Source: Valencia hispanica
Lineage: Eukaryota; Chordata; Actinopteri; Cyprinodontiformes; Valenciidae
Direction: 5' to 3'
DNA length: 64,000 nucleotides
Assembly (NCBI GenBank): GCA_963556495.2
Contig: OY747703.1
Coordinates: 25,245,796 to 25,309,795 of the forward strand
A model generated the notes under the pieces. It did not search any database, had not been told where the DNA came from, and saw only the letters and a program-made list of their open reading frames with translations. Made by a program: the position numbers and the translations under genes. Shown here in pieces: positions 23,590 through 51,895 of this stretch. How positions within the stretch are numbered: position 1 is the first letter of the stretch; each line of letters opens with the position of its first letter.

Positions 23590-26500
23590 TAAAGCATTGC
23601 AAGGGTGTGGGTTAAAACGAGAAAAAAAAAATCAAACAGAGGACCCACAATGGCTCCCAGAGGACCAGACGTGTTGGGCTTACTCCATTGCTAATCTCAA
23701 TAAAAGATAGCTAACAGCTGCCCAGAGAATTTGGAGAGATGTAGAAGAAGAAATAGCTTCCTGTTTTTACTGCTTTTAATTTACAGGGTAGAAAAACTGA
23801 TAATTCTTGGTTCGTTAAAAAAAAGAAGCTGTCTAAACACAGAAGTAAAAACAAAACAAAAATCTTGATCTGGTTAACTGTTACTGGATGTCATGTTCTT
23901 CTTCCTACCTTGGCTAATGCTGAAATCTGAATCCTAATGTTACTAATGTTATTCAAATGATTTAATGAGTCGTGTGAATATTTTCTGAGAACCATGACCA
24001 TTTTATTTATAAGTTGAACTGAACTGATCATAAATAAATTCTGGAAAAAAGCAGCTGCAAACTGGAAGACAGAAAGAAATTTGTGGAATGTAGTTCTAAT
24101 TTTTTTTTTTGTGAGAACAAAACTGTAAACCCTTTTTACAGCTAAAATTGGAGGGAAAAGTCCAGACGAGCATTTTAAGGCTTATGTCTGAAAGGGTTAA
24201 TAGAGTTTCCACCAGTGAACCGTGACCAGGGAAATGTGTGAAGTACTGATGATGTTTTGGAGTCACCTAGATGGCGTCCTGACTTGAATCTTACAGAGAA
24301 TCTGTAGAGGAAATCATAGGTTGGGGGGATGGCAAGGAGGCCTAGTAAAAAAGTAAAAATAGTCCAAATACCAGTAAAAACATGCAAAAAGCAAACTTGC
24401 AATGAAAGATTTGATTGCTGTAATGCTAAAATCGTTTTTCCTCTTGATTTTCATAGATGGATATAAATCATTTTGCCATTTAAATCATGCTCCTTTTCTT
24501 TCACTAATCCTTTGATTATCTTTTCCAAACAGAAGCAAACTTTCTGCCGGAATAAAACTAATTTAAAATTCTAATCTTCTCTAGTCTTATTGGTTAATTG
24601 GTGCTGAACTGGAAATATTATTCACAGCCGGATGGGGATTATTTCTTTTTTATGATGTTCCTGAATAGAAATTGCCATTTTTAGATTTGGTTTACTATAA
24701 ATAAACAATTCAGTGTTTCTACTTGTGAACAAACATATTTCTATACTAATAATAATGACCAAATATACTGTAAATTGTTTTATCTTGTGTTTTATTTGAA
24801 CCCGTTTCCCATTTCAAATCACAAATCCAATTCTTTAGGTTCAGTATTTTGCACACTTTTATGTTTTTACAATTTAGGATCTGAGTGACCTGCAGATGAC
24901 CTAAATTCCCCTCACAGGCTCTTCCCCTATTGCTCAGCATGATTTACTGTCCCCATTTAATGCTGTATGAATAACGTTCGGCTGCTATTTCCATTGAATG
25001 TCCTTTCAAAGACTATTCAAGTAGGTGTTTGGCCTTCACACCAGAAACAGGTGTGCACATGTGACTGGGATGTGGGCTTTTTATAACAGTACATCCTCAG
25101 ATGTATGTGCTGGTGTGAAGCTGATTGGGAAATAAAGATGGCATGGGAAGTGGGCCACATGCTGGCGAGACTGTGGTTTGAGGGTAGTTAAGGACTGAAC
25201 AGGGAAAATGTTTCCCTTTTAGACAGTTTTTTCAGGAAAATGTCAAATTTGCATAAAATAATAAAAGTAGGATGAATAAAATTGCAAGCTGGTGCTTACA
25301 TTGCTTCTGATAAATATGTTGGAGAAAAGTCTTGCACAAGCTTTGCTATAAATGTTTATAGGATTTGGTTTGGCTTTTCTTCGTCACATTGCCTTGTTGC
25401 TGTTTCACCTCCAGGAGAAAATGGCTTTTTAAAACATTTCTGCAGATTCAGTTCTCAAATTAGGGAAGATATTACCTCCTTGTTCTCACCAATTTGAGCA
25501 CACTCTGACAGCACAAACGGTTTTATTTGGTTGTTTTAACTTCTCCTTCACAAAATGACCAAACTCCTCTGCCAACAGTCAGTGACGGTCATGCCAGGAA
25601 ATCGTCAACATAAACAGTTTGCCAACTGCAGTCGCTGCATTGTTGCAGCTGTGAATACTAATGCACAAACTGCCAACCCGCTCAGTTTCTCTTAGGGTCA
25701 CAGATCTGTGACCTTTTTGAGCACTGCTGTGTGCAGGAGGATTCAGAGGTCACAGCAGCAGGACATCACTTTCAGACAATGTCTTTCCATATTTTTATGT
25801 TTCCGCTTTGCTGTTAAGTCACACCTTATAAGAAAAAACATTTAATAAGCATTTAAATGAACTGACAATAATTTGCTTTAAAGTTAATTGCGTGCAGTCC
25901 ATCCTCTGGAAAAAAAATCCATAGCCTGTTTTTCAGTTATTTTCTGTTTTGTTGTAAATTGTGATTCAACTGAATGAGATCTACCCTGACAACAAAACAA
26001 CTGCGTTCTGTGCACGTGCCTTGCATTAGTTTACAGAGGGAAGTACTGGTATGTACCGCTAATGTGCTCAAAGTCCAACCATTTCTGTTTATCCTTGAAT
26101 TTTTCCACACTAGTGTTTGGGTTCTTCAAATTGGCTTTACGTGTGCTTTGTATGACTGCAACAATGCCACCAACCATCCCACACAAGACCCTGGAAGTAT
26201 AAGCAGTTATAGAGGATGGATGGATGGATGGATGGATGGATGGATGGACGGTTAAGGTCACACCATCAGAGCATGGCATTTATGGGAGGGGAAAGATGCT
26301 TCTGAATCTATCAAATAAAAAAACATCCATCATCTTCAGAAGCTCTGAAGATCATTATTATCCTTGACTTCAACCTGATATTATTTCAGTTTGTTTTCCT
26401 AGCCAATTGTTCCCTGGCACCTGATTAGAAATCATTTCTGCACAACATTAATAACTAAGGAAATTTCAAGATTGAAGCTCATTTGTACTAGCAAAAAACC

Positions 26501-27700
26501 TCTGGTCACTGATTTATTGGTCTATCATAAACCTGTGCCAATCTAATTTTGAGGGTTAAAGCTCTGCTCTCTGGTGAACTCAGCAGGGCTAACACTTGAG
26601 GACCGCTGCCTTTAAATGTGTTAGAAAAAAAACAATCAATCTGATGTGGATGTCTCTGTGCCGTGGGAGGCATCGGTCTAAACAAGAATACATTAAACAT
26701 GATGGAAGATGTGAAGAGAACACAGTGAGGGCAAAGCTAATCCCTTTACATTGAAGAATTTAACATTTGTGATTGGGATTCTGTTCTATAGATTGTGCCT
26801 CCTCTGACCTCTAACATAAAAAAAACACATTTCTGTGAAGACAAATGAATATTGGATATTTTACGCTGGATACTTGATAATTTTTGGACCATTCTATGTG
26901 AAGCTGAGAGTTCTGGTTTGGTTAACATCCGAGTCATGATCTGGCTTAAATGTACAAGCTTGAAACCCTTGTAGGTGGAACGTTCATCGTGTCTGATCTT
27001 CATCATATTTTTCTCCATTAAATTCCCTGTAGATCAGCAATTTGTGCTCAGACCACTCTGGCACCAACATCAGCTGCACATATTAAGTAACTGAAATCCT
27101 CTCACTCTTCACCTTTCTTACACTTTGTTTGAACTTCAGCAAGTTTTTACCATATCTACAACGTCAGCTTCCATCGGTCCATAAAATTTTGGAATGTGCT
27201 TAAATCTCCCAGAATAGCCCTCAAAATCCAACAAAATGAATACCTTATCAGACTCAACATAAAGTGAAAAACTTGCAAATGTTTAATCCAAATTATTTTT
27301 ATGCGCAATATGGCAAAAATAACTGAATGTATTTTATGTTAATCTTTATAAGACCAACACAAGTAAAATGTCTTTGCTATTGGTGTGTGCCATTTAAAGA
27401 TGGCACACAAGGTAAAGAAAAGTGGTAAACAAAGTGGTAATCAACTCTTATAGGAGAGACGGGATGCTCAGCTTCATGTAAAGACAATTCACCAGAATGA
27501 AGACAAATGATCTGCAGGCATACATACTGAGTAGCACTCCAGTGGAGTCACAGTATGTTAGAGTTAATTTCTTAAGAATACATTTAGATACAGTACATAT
27601 TTAAATATATTTACATGGTTACAACTTATATTATTTTGTTTCCTTATCTGGATTAGGATTCTATTTTCTGAATTTGTCATTTTTTGGATTTCAGGTTAGT
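23590..27700. other. non-coding stretch right of the piggyBac relic
   Basis: AT-rich DNA. A weak Tc1-like phrase (CCTGACTTGAATCTTACAGAGAATCTG) lies near 24270-24300. Nothing else was recognised before the SINE tail at 26150 and the candidate exon at 27779. Confidence 0.5.
26150..26248 (+). mobile_element. SINE-like tail with (TGGA)n
   Basis: ACACAAGACCCTGGAAGTATAAGCAGTTATAGAGGATGGATGG is the end of the same family, running into about eight GGAT units (26215-26248). Confidence 0.6.
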
Positions 27701-27778
27701 TGGAAACACCATTTTATTCTCTTCAAAAAGCAGAAACATTGATCTCTGGATTTCTGCGACACTTGTCAGGCTGCTCAC

Positions 27779-27943
27779 CTGTTCCAGTTTGTCTTTTTGT
27801 CGTAGGAGGATGCTTGCGGAGTAGCCCTGCTGCTGGACGGCGCTGTAGCTGTAGCTGCTGCTTTTCACCTCGGACACACAGGCCAACAGGGCTGGGGGGG
27901 CTTCATCTTGTCCCTCCAACCGAATATCAGCTAACAGCTCCAT
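27779..27943 (-). CDS. candidate first coding exon of the pld gene (cytosolic N-terminus)
   Basis: An ATG at 27943 opens 55 codons (MELLADIRLEGQDEAPP...) that end LRQKDKLEQ at a strong GTGAGC donor at 27778. It ends in phase 0, as the transmembrane exon at 11473 requires, and lies on the same strand 16.3 kb upstream with no competing exon seen between. A soluble tail of this size before the membrane helix fits a type II PLD3/4 protein. I do not recognise the sequence itself. The frame stays open upstream to about 28162, so the real start or exon edge may differ. It could instead be a small unrelated gene. Confidence 0.45.
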
Positions 27944-28170
27944 TGATGACCTGTGGACTGATGCCGTCTGGTGGGGATGAAGACACACTCTGATGTACAC
28001 ACAGGAGTATGCTGTCACTCCTGTCCTCCCTTGTTCTCTTTTTAATCTGTCTTTCAAAAGCTGAATCAGCTCCTTTTGGTCTCTCTGCTGCCTGACGCTC
28101 AGTACACACCTTGCTTGTTTGTAGCCAGAAACACCAGAACATGTTCGCTCTCCGACACTCACAGGGGAGG

Positions 28171-28194
28171 GTGTGCGTGTGTGTGTGTGTGTGT
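28171..28194 (+). repeat. (GT)n microsatellite
   Basis: Twelve GT units with one GC, about 230 nt upstream of the candidate pld first exon start. Confidence 0.9.
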
Positions 28195-30046
28195 CTTTGT
28201 GTGCATGCAGTCAATGTAATACAGGTTCCCTGGTGGGGGGAGGGAGACAGTGGGCTCCTGTCTGCTCTTCTACAGGATGGAGGTGCAACAAGAGCTGCTG
28301 TCTGATTATAATGTAGCAGATCCTGAAGGGGAATAATCTGATTGCTAAAAGTGTGAGAAGATCTTCTAACATAATGATTTATATTCACATAATATGATTT
28401 ATCCTTTACAAATATCTTCTCCTTACAAACACATCACTACAGGGAGGTAAAGAGAATACCTGAAGAAGTGTAGCCTCCGCTTAAATAAATTTTTTGTGCA
28501 CCACCCTGTGAAAAAAAGCCACAGACAGAAAAGAACAAATTTATATATTTAATATAATGCTTTTTGTTTGTAAAGTAGATTCAATCAGTGTAGTACAATC
28601 ACATTTGCAAAGATTTACTGCAAATCATGTGTCAGCCTTTGGTATTTAGTGAAAACGTCTTATCCTTGCTATTCTTGTTCTTTTTACTAGAAATTATTTT
28701 CTATGACCCCATTTGAACCACCTTGCCTTTCACTTTGTCGGATTTTTTTGTGTGTGTGTTCTTGTTTGTATATTTTGTTTAATTCGGGATGTCCTGATCA
28801 AGTTTTTTTTCTCATATCAATCCCAGTCATTTAGGGAACATTTTTATAATATTTATAATATTTAAATAAAATCAGAACCGTACATGTTTTAAAACCACAC
28901 AGCCTTTAAAGAATTGGCCAGAACAAGACTGAAAATCAAACTCGTGCCATTTTGCCATGAATCAGCATTTAACCTGATAAAATGTACCCTCACAACAAGC
29001 CAGTTTCCACATTACATGCTTGTGACTCGGAGACATCATAGTAGGCATTCAAAGGCGTATTGCTAAGAATGGCTAATGCTCTAATTTGTGTTTTACCTCC
29101 ATTTTTTATTTCATATCATTCTTCAGGGGGCTTTAGCAGTATTTCGAATGGCTGCAGAAAACTCCTGAACCAAGTGGAAATCACCACTACGTTTCTGTAG
29201 AATTTAGCTATGGAAAACACATGGAAGAGAGTCATAGAGAGGACCAGGGTCCACTTATATGAACAGATTTTATTTAAAAGTACTAACGATACATTTTGCG
29301 GGAACTTGGAAAACAACTGTAGGATCCTGCTCGAATGAAAGACCAACGGTCTACACTAACCTCCACAAGACTGAACGAGGAGCTTGATCCAAGCTCAGTT
29401 ATTCATTTCAGCATAATGAAAAGGGTGCGCTGTAGCGAACACAGTGCACAATTAAGTTATGAACAAGTCACAAAAATAATATACCCTGCTCTGTTGTGCA
29501 CTTTGTAGAGAGTTTAACAGTGGAGTTATGTATATGACTGATGTGGTGGCAAGTCATATAACTGAGGTGAATGTAGCAGAATATGAATAATATTTATATG
29601 AATAATATTTATATGAATAATATTTACGAGTGACAAACATTTGAGTGCCAAACAAAGCAATGAAATGAAACATATATAGAAAAATGTATATAAAATAGAT
29701 TATGGAGAAAATATAAATCAATTTAGTGAAAGTTCTGACGACAGTTATTATCCTCATCACCACTTGTTTCAGCCTCTCATTAGCATCGCGACTCAAGGAT
29801 CATCTTCATATTCTGGTCAACCTACTTTCATAGTCATATACTGACACAAACATATAAGACTGAACTGATTACTGCTGAAACACTGAGCTTTAATCTCTTT
29901 CAAAACAAATCGCACGTTTCAAAATCCCATTAAGAATTTGTGAAAAGTTGCTCATTCACTACAGTGTTTACTAAAGCCAACAAATTAAATTGAAATCTGA
30001 TCTTTATGTCAGTGCACCATGTTTACAATTATTCTCACAATTTATT

Positions 30047-30319
30047 TGTCAGACTCACTCCCTCACTCAGCTCACGCCCAGTCTAATTATTGTCTGCACC
30101 TGTCTCCAATCTGTCATATCTGATCCTCCTTCCCTTTTGTCTATTTGAACCCTTCACTTCATCTCACTCCCCATCGGATCATTTATGTCTTCCGTGCTGT
30201 GTCTGACCCTCCTGCTCGTTTCTGTCAGCCTGGTGTTCTGTATCGTTGTTCCTGCCGTCTTCATCATATTAAACATCCTTGTACCTTTGGGTCCATGCCG
30301 CGTCTACACACACCTGACA
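30047..30319 (+). mobile_element. candidate solo LTR
   Basis: It starts TGTCAGACTC and ends CACCTGACA, so the ends form TGTCAG/CTGACA. Inside are CCTTTTGTCTATTTGAACCC (TATA-like), TCTGACCCTCCTGCTCG and TCATCATATTAAACATCC (polyadenylation-like ATTAAA). A 4-nt TTAT flank may be a target duplication. No internal retroviral coding sequence is next to it. Confidence 0.55.
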
Positions 30320-33300
30320 TTATAGCCAGAAATTTAGGATGCTGACATCTCTGCTATCAATTTCTGTTGACAGAATTTCTTGGCGGTATTGTTTGGAGCA
30401 TTACAAGACACATGTTTGGCTTCCTTGTTGCATACAAGAAGCTGGACACATTATTCTTTTTTTTTTTCTGTATGTTCCTATTTTTTAAAACTTTAAATCA
30501 AAATGTTAATAATCCTTGTGCTCCATATTGTATAAGACAAAAAATCAGAGTATGTCAATAATTTAGGACATTATTTTGAAAAACATTTGTAGTGGGGCAA
30601 TTTTTTCCACTAACTTCAGAATAGGAACCAGCTTCATTCTCCAAGATTGGGTACACAAACAAGGAATTTGACTTTTCATTGATGAAAATGTTTAAATTAT
30701 AAATGATAAAAAATGTATATATATTTCGCTGCCTCCGCCTCAGCTAAACTGACCTGCCACTGGGTCTGAGGTCAGCCCTGATGATCCTCTCTGCAGATCT
30801 AAATGTACGTTACAGTTTGAACCCGTCCTGTTTTGTGGCTGAACCAACCACACAGTGAAGTACGGACACAGGTCAGAGTGAATAATGACCGTGTAGAAGA
30901 TGACCAGCAGCTCCTATGGAACGTTGCACTTTTTGAGTTGCTGCAAGACATAGAGTCTCTGCCATACCTTTGTCTGAAGTGGCAACACCACCCACACTTT
31001 CACTTTGCTGACAAATTATTTTTTTTCTTCTCTTATAGTAATACAGAAGAGGAAGTTTTCCATCAATAAGAAAGAGTGAAAAAATGTAAATGCACGAAGG
31101 TGTTGCATCATTCATCTTTTTCAGCATGAGGATACAGAGGTTCTAAATCATCACTGACACTTTCAATTTCACTGAATATTACACAGGGCATTACAACCTA
31201 TCAGCATCTGATAAATGTTTTTATCCATATTCATTACTGTTTCAACTATGCAACCTCATTTTTTACTTTAAAGTTAATAAAGAGCTATAAAAAAGCAACT
31301 TCTGCAGCAATATGAATATTTTATTTCTTAGATATAAGCAATGAGGATATTGGTAGCAAATCATAGAGGGAACCCAAACTTGCATATTCGTAAGAATTCA
31401 GAGAAACTTTTCTCCACTTAAATGAATGGCTGATGTGCTCCAGGAGCTGTGCTGAAAGCTGTTTGCACTGGAAGAAAGAAATCCTGACACAGAACTGCTA
31501 GAGACACACAGTTAGTTCTGATCTAACGTTGACCCCTGTGGCCTCTACAACGCTATTTGTTGTGTAGGAAGTGTGAGAAAGGAACAGAGATAAGAGGGAC
31601 AGCTGAAAGTGAAACATTTGAAACATTAGACACCAAGAGGATATTCTGGGAGGAGAAAACAGTAATTAAATTTTATCATTGGTTTAGATCTTAGATCTGA
31701 TTTAATGAATTTTTTTTAACCTTCTGTCTAATTTGAAAGTGACTCATGGTGAAAGAAATCTATTTTCCCAATGTTGAATAAGTAGTACAAACAAGGATTC
31801 TTTGGGTTTTTATTCTTAACTATTGACATCCAAATGTATAAATTATAAATGACAGCTTTTTTAGTCTTTTGTTGCATACATATTTGCACTGTTTTTGATG
31901 GTTTTGCAGATTGTTCATCTATGGATAACAGACTTTTGATACATTATTGATACGTGTTTCTTATGGTCCGAATCTGATCACATTTCTTAGGTAAAATCAA
32001 TACTGCAGTAAATCACAGGTGCAGGTATCCTCACCGCCATAATGTAACACTGTTTATGGGTGTTTTAATCATTGACTGTTTAAAAATAGATGCATAGTTG
32101 CACTGAAAAGGGGGTTTAGAGCAATGTTTTTTGTGAAATAACTGCGACTAGGTTGGGGAGCAACCTTTTTGTTTTTATATTATATCAGGACAAAAATTTT
32201 ATGAAACCAGGAATTACAATCTCAAACAAGCAATGTAAGAGACCTGAGCTGACCCCTGTTTTGCCTGTTCTTTTTTGGTATTTCTCTTAGTTCTTTTAAA
32301 CATTTGAAGATTAGATTTAATATCAGTAGGGGCTCCTGAGTAAAAATAATCCTGGGGACAGGTGTGGACCGTGATTCCAAATTGCTAACAACACCCATAT
32401 TCATTGTTATGTTGCTGGGCAGGTACATCTTAAAACCTAAGTAATACTGCAGTTAGGCTAATACTCATAATAATATGAATCTGTTTGCCATCAGCAAGAG
32501 ATTTTCTTTTAATATATTTATCCTGTATATTCGCAATAGATGAAATTTGAGTTGAAAATGAATTAAAGTCTTTCTTGCCCTATGTGCATAACACCAGCTA
32601 CAGAGTTATAAAAAGATGAATAAAACCAAGATAAACAAAGCACTTTTCATTTTGGTAGTTTATTCATCCACATAGAGTGTTTGTTACCAGAATGGTCAGT
32701 CCTAATCTGACCTGGGCAAATTACATGGTTTCAACATCTCACTTAGAGTCCCGCATGTTTACGCTTGTGAAAGTAGAAAAGACAAGGCTCCTTTTTAGTA
32801 TGCATCCTGAACAACAGGCTAGTATATAGTTAGGGTCTTATGGCTGCTAAAAGCAGCAAAGTTTGAAAAAATAGTTTTTAACCTCCAGTACCATCTTCTT
32901 CACTGTGGGTGGTTAATTATTGCTCTGAATGTAGATTTGGGCAAATGCTTGAGTTATATTTTTTTATATCCGGACTTTTAAGATTGCTAATAATCCTGGT
33001 ATTGGTGATTTTTTAATAATAAACAAAATACAAACATCTCTTAATGTGAGTTTTTCCTCAAATTAAAGTAAATAAACTCAAATTAAATGTTTGATTTTTC
33101 CTGTTTGTTTTGTCTGAGGTTTTTGCTGCACCAACCAAAAATTGATTTTTAAGGCTTTTTACACACTTTTACAAAAACATCCAGCAACTGTGAAGGACTA
33201 AATTCCAACCACAGACAGACTAAAGAAAAACAGCCAAAGAACAAAATAATGCAAGAACCTCCCAATTTGACACTCTCTCTGCCTCAAATGTAAAAACTTG

Positions 33301-35454
33301 GTTATATTTGCATATAAACCCTAAACCACCTATTTATTTTTTAAAGCAACTGTAGTAAGTTGCAAATCATTTTTTAATCAGGTAAATAATGGTAAAGGTA
33401 TCCCAAAAATAGGTCATGATGATCCTTCATTTTATTGTAAATGAGACAAACAAGACATATAATACAAGGTCAACATCTAACCCAACAACATTAAAAAATA
33501 AAGTCATACAAACATCGAAAGAAAAAAAAAGAAACATTTTCAAATGTTCAAACAAATTTGCAGAATTATAGAGAAAACGTGCTGAGCACAAAGTCAATCA
33601 TCTCTATTAAAGTTGTTTTGGCTAAAGTTTTTTTTAAGTAGGTCTTATCAGGGTACATTCAAGTGTAAACATTGGTATGAGGCAAGACATTGGAAAGCTT
33701 ACAATCATTACACAGTTACCTGTTGAGTTGCATTATAAATAGTTAAATGCAGTGGCAGGACTCAGAGGTCGTCGCTGTCTATGCTGGTTCTAACACAACA
33801 TTTTGTTTGCGGTCCATTTGTGAAACCTTTCATGTCCTGATAGCTGGTTTTTAAACCCTGCTTTTGACTCAGACATGATAAGTGTGTGTCATTTTGGAAC
33901 GTCATGTCCTGGTCCCACAAAGATTAATAAAACTATACAAGTTTATCAGCACTTCAAGCATTCAAATAAACAAACTCCACCTCCTTCTCTTTATTTCCTA
34001 CTGTCTCTACTGATTGTTTGATCCAGGGCACTTGTGACGAACTTTGTTTGCAAGAGAGAAATCCACTCCATGAGCTACAATTTACTTTAAAGTTTATAAT
34101 AACAACCAGGTTCTGCTCTGATACTCTGAATTTCAAGCACTTTTAACACAGGGAATGGAAATAAAGAGACCTTCAAATGTAACTATAGATATGCTGGATA
34201 ACCATTTCATTTTCTAGCAAGAAATCATAATGGAGATTTGTGATTGGAAACTTAATAAAAACAAAGACTAATAAACAGGAAAAACCTGTAAATAAATACC
34301 TATGGCAGCAAAGAAGGACACTTACTCAAATTTCTTTTGGTTGCTGTTCTGATTCAATTGGATCCTTTTAAAGGGCAAATATCATCACATTTTGAAGCCA
34401 TAAAACATAAATATTGAAAGTCGTAAACATGAAAAACACATCGAATTAGTCTTTCCATTGTTTTTCAAAGCAGTTTGTTTTTGACAGCAAAAAGCGTTTG
34501 CAGCCCAGCATCTTAAGAAGAAAAAAACAAATATCATATATGGATGATGACCTTTAATGCTAAGTTTCCGATGGTATACCATCATACATAGGGGCAAAAA
34601 GACGTTTGAAAAGAAACAGGAAAAGAAAAATTATGGAGAAAGCACTTTTGCAACAAAGTTTATAAGGTAAGTAATAAAGTTCAAGCAGGGAGTCCGCAAC
34701 CAAATCACTGAGGCGACTGTAGCTGTTTGCAAGCATTAAGTTTATTAGGTATGATAATGTTGTCTTTTTCACCTTGAATTTTTGCTTTTTCTGCATTAAA
34801 CATCGACTCATGTCCGTATATCGTGTTAAACCATACCAGTTGTTGCTTAGAGGAACCAATTAGCTTGCTGTTGCTAGTTAAAGGGAATAACAAAATATTT
34901 TCAAATTTTATCCAAAATTTGTATGAAATAAGAGGAAAAAAAAGAATGAATCTGGAAGATGCTGTATGTTTGTAAAAGAAAAAAAAAGAATAAATGGTCT
35001 AAAGAGATATGTATCAGTTACAGGAGTTGATGAAATTAGTTTGTTGATGAACTGAAAAACTCTGCTGAGATTTAAGTTTCACCTTTTTAGTCACTTTAGG
35101 TTTGTGTTCAATGGTTGATTGTTTTCATTAGTTTTTACTTCAAATGAAATACATTTCTGAAATTAATTGCATAACTAATTGTTTTCTTTGTACCTGAGCC
35201 AAATGAAGGGAAGGGATTTTGACTACAGTTAAAATCTGATTACATATATATATATATAGTATTTTAAGTTTCCATTTGTCCAACACATGTACCATTAGCT
35301 CAAACTAACCTTTTAGAGCAGACGGACTTAGACATTTTGAGTGGAGTGTCCTTGGGATATTGTCTTGATACCTACATTACCGTAGTGTAGTTAAGCCCAC
35401 ATGAGTAAAACTTAGACTGATTAAGTTGATAAAAAAGTGAGACTTTCACTCTAT

Positions 35455-35672
35455 CATTAATATGGTGGTGGTGGTCAGAGGGCCCGCTGGCGCCTGTGTG
35501 TTCAGCAGCCTCGCTTCTGTCAGTGTGCCCCAGGGTAGCTGTGGCTACAGTGTAGCCTACCACCACCAATGTGTGAATGTGTGCGTGAAAGGGTGAATGA
35601 CTGAATGTTGTGTAAAGCTCTTTGTGGTCCTCTGACTGAAAAAGCGCTATACAAATGCAGGTCATTTTTAAT
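35455..35672 (+). repeat. SINE-like fish repeat with GCGCTATACAAATGCAG tail
   Basis: GTGTGCCCCAGGGTAGCTGTGGCTACA..CACCACCAATGTGTGAATGTGTGCGTGAAAGGGTGAATGACTGAATG..AAAGCGCTATACAAATGCAGGTCATTT is a very common teleost interspersed repeat. It sits about 950 nt past the cep170b stop. Confidence 0.75.
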
Positions 35673-36623
35673 ATAAAATATGTAGTTTATTCAGAAAAAA
35701 GTTGGTAGGAGAAACAGGAGAGATGGTGTCTATCTAGGTTAGAATAACAGTAATTCTCAGAGCTGGAGCAATCAAAACATCTATCTGAATCCTGCCACAA
35801 TTTTAGTATTTAAAATTAGAGTTTTTGTCCCAATTGGTCATTTGCCACTGTAGTGAATTACAGGCAGAATGGGCTCGCAAGAGACTGCTTTTATACCCTT
35901 TGATGGTTGCTGGTTTGTTAGGTCTACAAGGTACTCCTCTCAGACAAAAATTCTCATTACTTAATCACCACATGAATTTTGACTTTATGAAACTAACTTT
36001 CAGCTGGAGATATTATAATCGCAAATTTTAGCTTGGGTAATCTTTGTGGTCTGTGTGTAATATTGTCTCCATCAACTTTCAGCTATGTTCACTTTTTTCC
36101 ATTCAAACCTTTCTATACAGTATTTTGTTTTTTTGGTCATCGAAATCTGTATAACTATGAACAATTAGAGGCATTCAACTAAAATAGAAAGGTTTTAAAG
36201 AATGATATCTGCCCTTTAAATTGAGATTCTGTGGCTGCTTTGCTATCATATTTGTGTCTGTAACAAGGGTTTGATGTTCATTTGATCTAATTTAAAAACC
36301 AAGACAAGCTTAGTTTCAACACTGCATCAGTATGTTTTTTTTAAAGGATATTGGATGAGGATAAAATGAGCTGCAACACAAAAACACATGGTTCATTGTA
36401 AATACAACAAATACAAGAAAGATATCCTAACATTTCCTTTGACAGTTTGAAGACCCAAAATGATACATTTGACAACACAGTCAACAAACTTTACCTTGAC
36501 AAAAGCTTCACTCCCCGTCCTACATCTTCAGCGAGAAAAGAGCCACAAAAATAACTAAACCCCACACCAACTTCCTTTTCAAGGATGTCCTGTCATGTCT
36601 TGTAAAAAAAAAAGTTGTAGTTG

Positions 36624-50819
<14,196 letters not shown>

Positions 50820-51014
50820 GCTAAAAAATAAGAACCAACAATTAGTGAACCAACAGCATCATGGATAATTGATTGATGATAAAGCACTCTTAAATGCATC
50901 ATTTAAAAAATGGAAAACATATGGTTACTACCAAGATATGAATGTCCACCTACACTGTGTTGTCTATCTGTCAATAGGGCAACCATTAGATGTGCACTGC
51001 AGAAATCTGGGCTT

Positions 51015-51110
51015 TATGAAAGATAGGGCTGCACGATGCATCACAAATATATCGTCATCGCAATATTAGTGTGCACAATGTTCATATGGCAAAGGACTGT
51101 TTAGAGTGCA
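51015..51110 (+). repeat. GGGCTGCACGAT-type fish repeat fragment
   Basis: ATAGGGCTGCACGATGCATC..TATATCGTCATCGCAATATTAGTGTGCACAATGTTCATATGGCAAAGGA is a widespread teleost repeat, here a short piece next to a Tc1 fossil. Confidence 0.6.
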
Positions 51111-51119
51111 ATAATTGTT

Positions 51120-51895
51120 TGCTAATATGTTCCAGGCGTTATGAACGTGCTTTTCCCATGCTACTGTGATATTTAGCCAGTTGGACAGAGCCTGGAAGCT
51201 TTCCACAAGCCATGTAGAGGATGCACCAAACATGTGGAAGAAGGTGCACTGGTCAGATAAGAAAATAACTCTCTGGCCTACATTTAAATACTATTTGTTC
51301 CAGAAAACTTAACTGGACACTACCCTGAACAAACCTTCCCATGACAGTGGTGGCAGTATCATGGTGTGAGGATGCTTTTCTTCAACGGGGACAGGAATGA
51401 TGGAGAAGTGGACGGAGCTAAATAGAGGGTTATACTGGAAGCAAAGCTGTTAGAGGCTGAAAAAGATTTGAGACTGAAGTGGAGGTTCACCTTTCAGCAG
51501 GACAATGACCCTAAACATACAGCCAGAGCTGTGATTTAATGGTTTGGATTAAAGCGTACTTATGTGTCCCCCACTTTACATTCAATCTGAATAAGTCTGA
51601 GCTATTTTGAAAGGATGATTGGGGAAAAGTTTTAGTCTAAACCGACAGTGAAAGATGGTTACATAAAGTATTTACTCAGGAAGACTGTGTACAAACGCAT
51701 GCCACACTTTTGAGCATTTATTTGTATTTATTGAGTATTTAAGTATTTATCATTTTTCTTTCATTGTACGTTCATGCGCTACTATGTGCTGGTCTACCAC
51801 ATCAAATCCCAATGTAATACATTGCGCTTTAAGGTTTTAAAGACAGAACGTGTACAGTTTCAACGGGTGTGCATGCTTCTACAAGGCACCATACA
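51120..51895 (+). mobile_element. Tc1-like relic, transposase on the plus strand
   Basis: GTGGCAGTATCATGGTGTGAGGATGC and TTTCAGCAGGACAATGACCCTAAACATACAGCCAGAGC encode the QQDNDPKHTA catalytic block with a stop soon after. The right end reads CATGCCACACTTTTGAGC..TACAAGGCACCATACAGT. It lies in the probable 5' intron of cep170b. Confidence 0.8.

Larger units (their letters stand above)
28390..36600. other. intergenic stretch between pld side and cep170b 3' end
   Basis: Besides the candidate LTR and the 35455 repeat, this is AT-rich DNA with homopolymer runs. No exon or RNA gene was seen. The 3' UTR of cep170b should occupy its right part, but no single polyadenylation signal stands out. Confidence 0.5.

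Noticed and set aside
27927..28388. 153-residue open frame on the minus strand (MFWCFWLQ...)
   Set aside because: It overlaps the candidate pld exon in another frame, runs through a GT repeat (His-Thr run) and shows no family similarity; possible 5' UTR.
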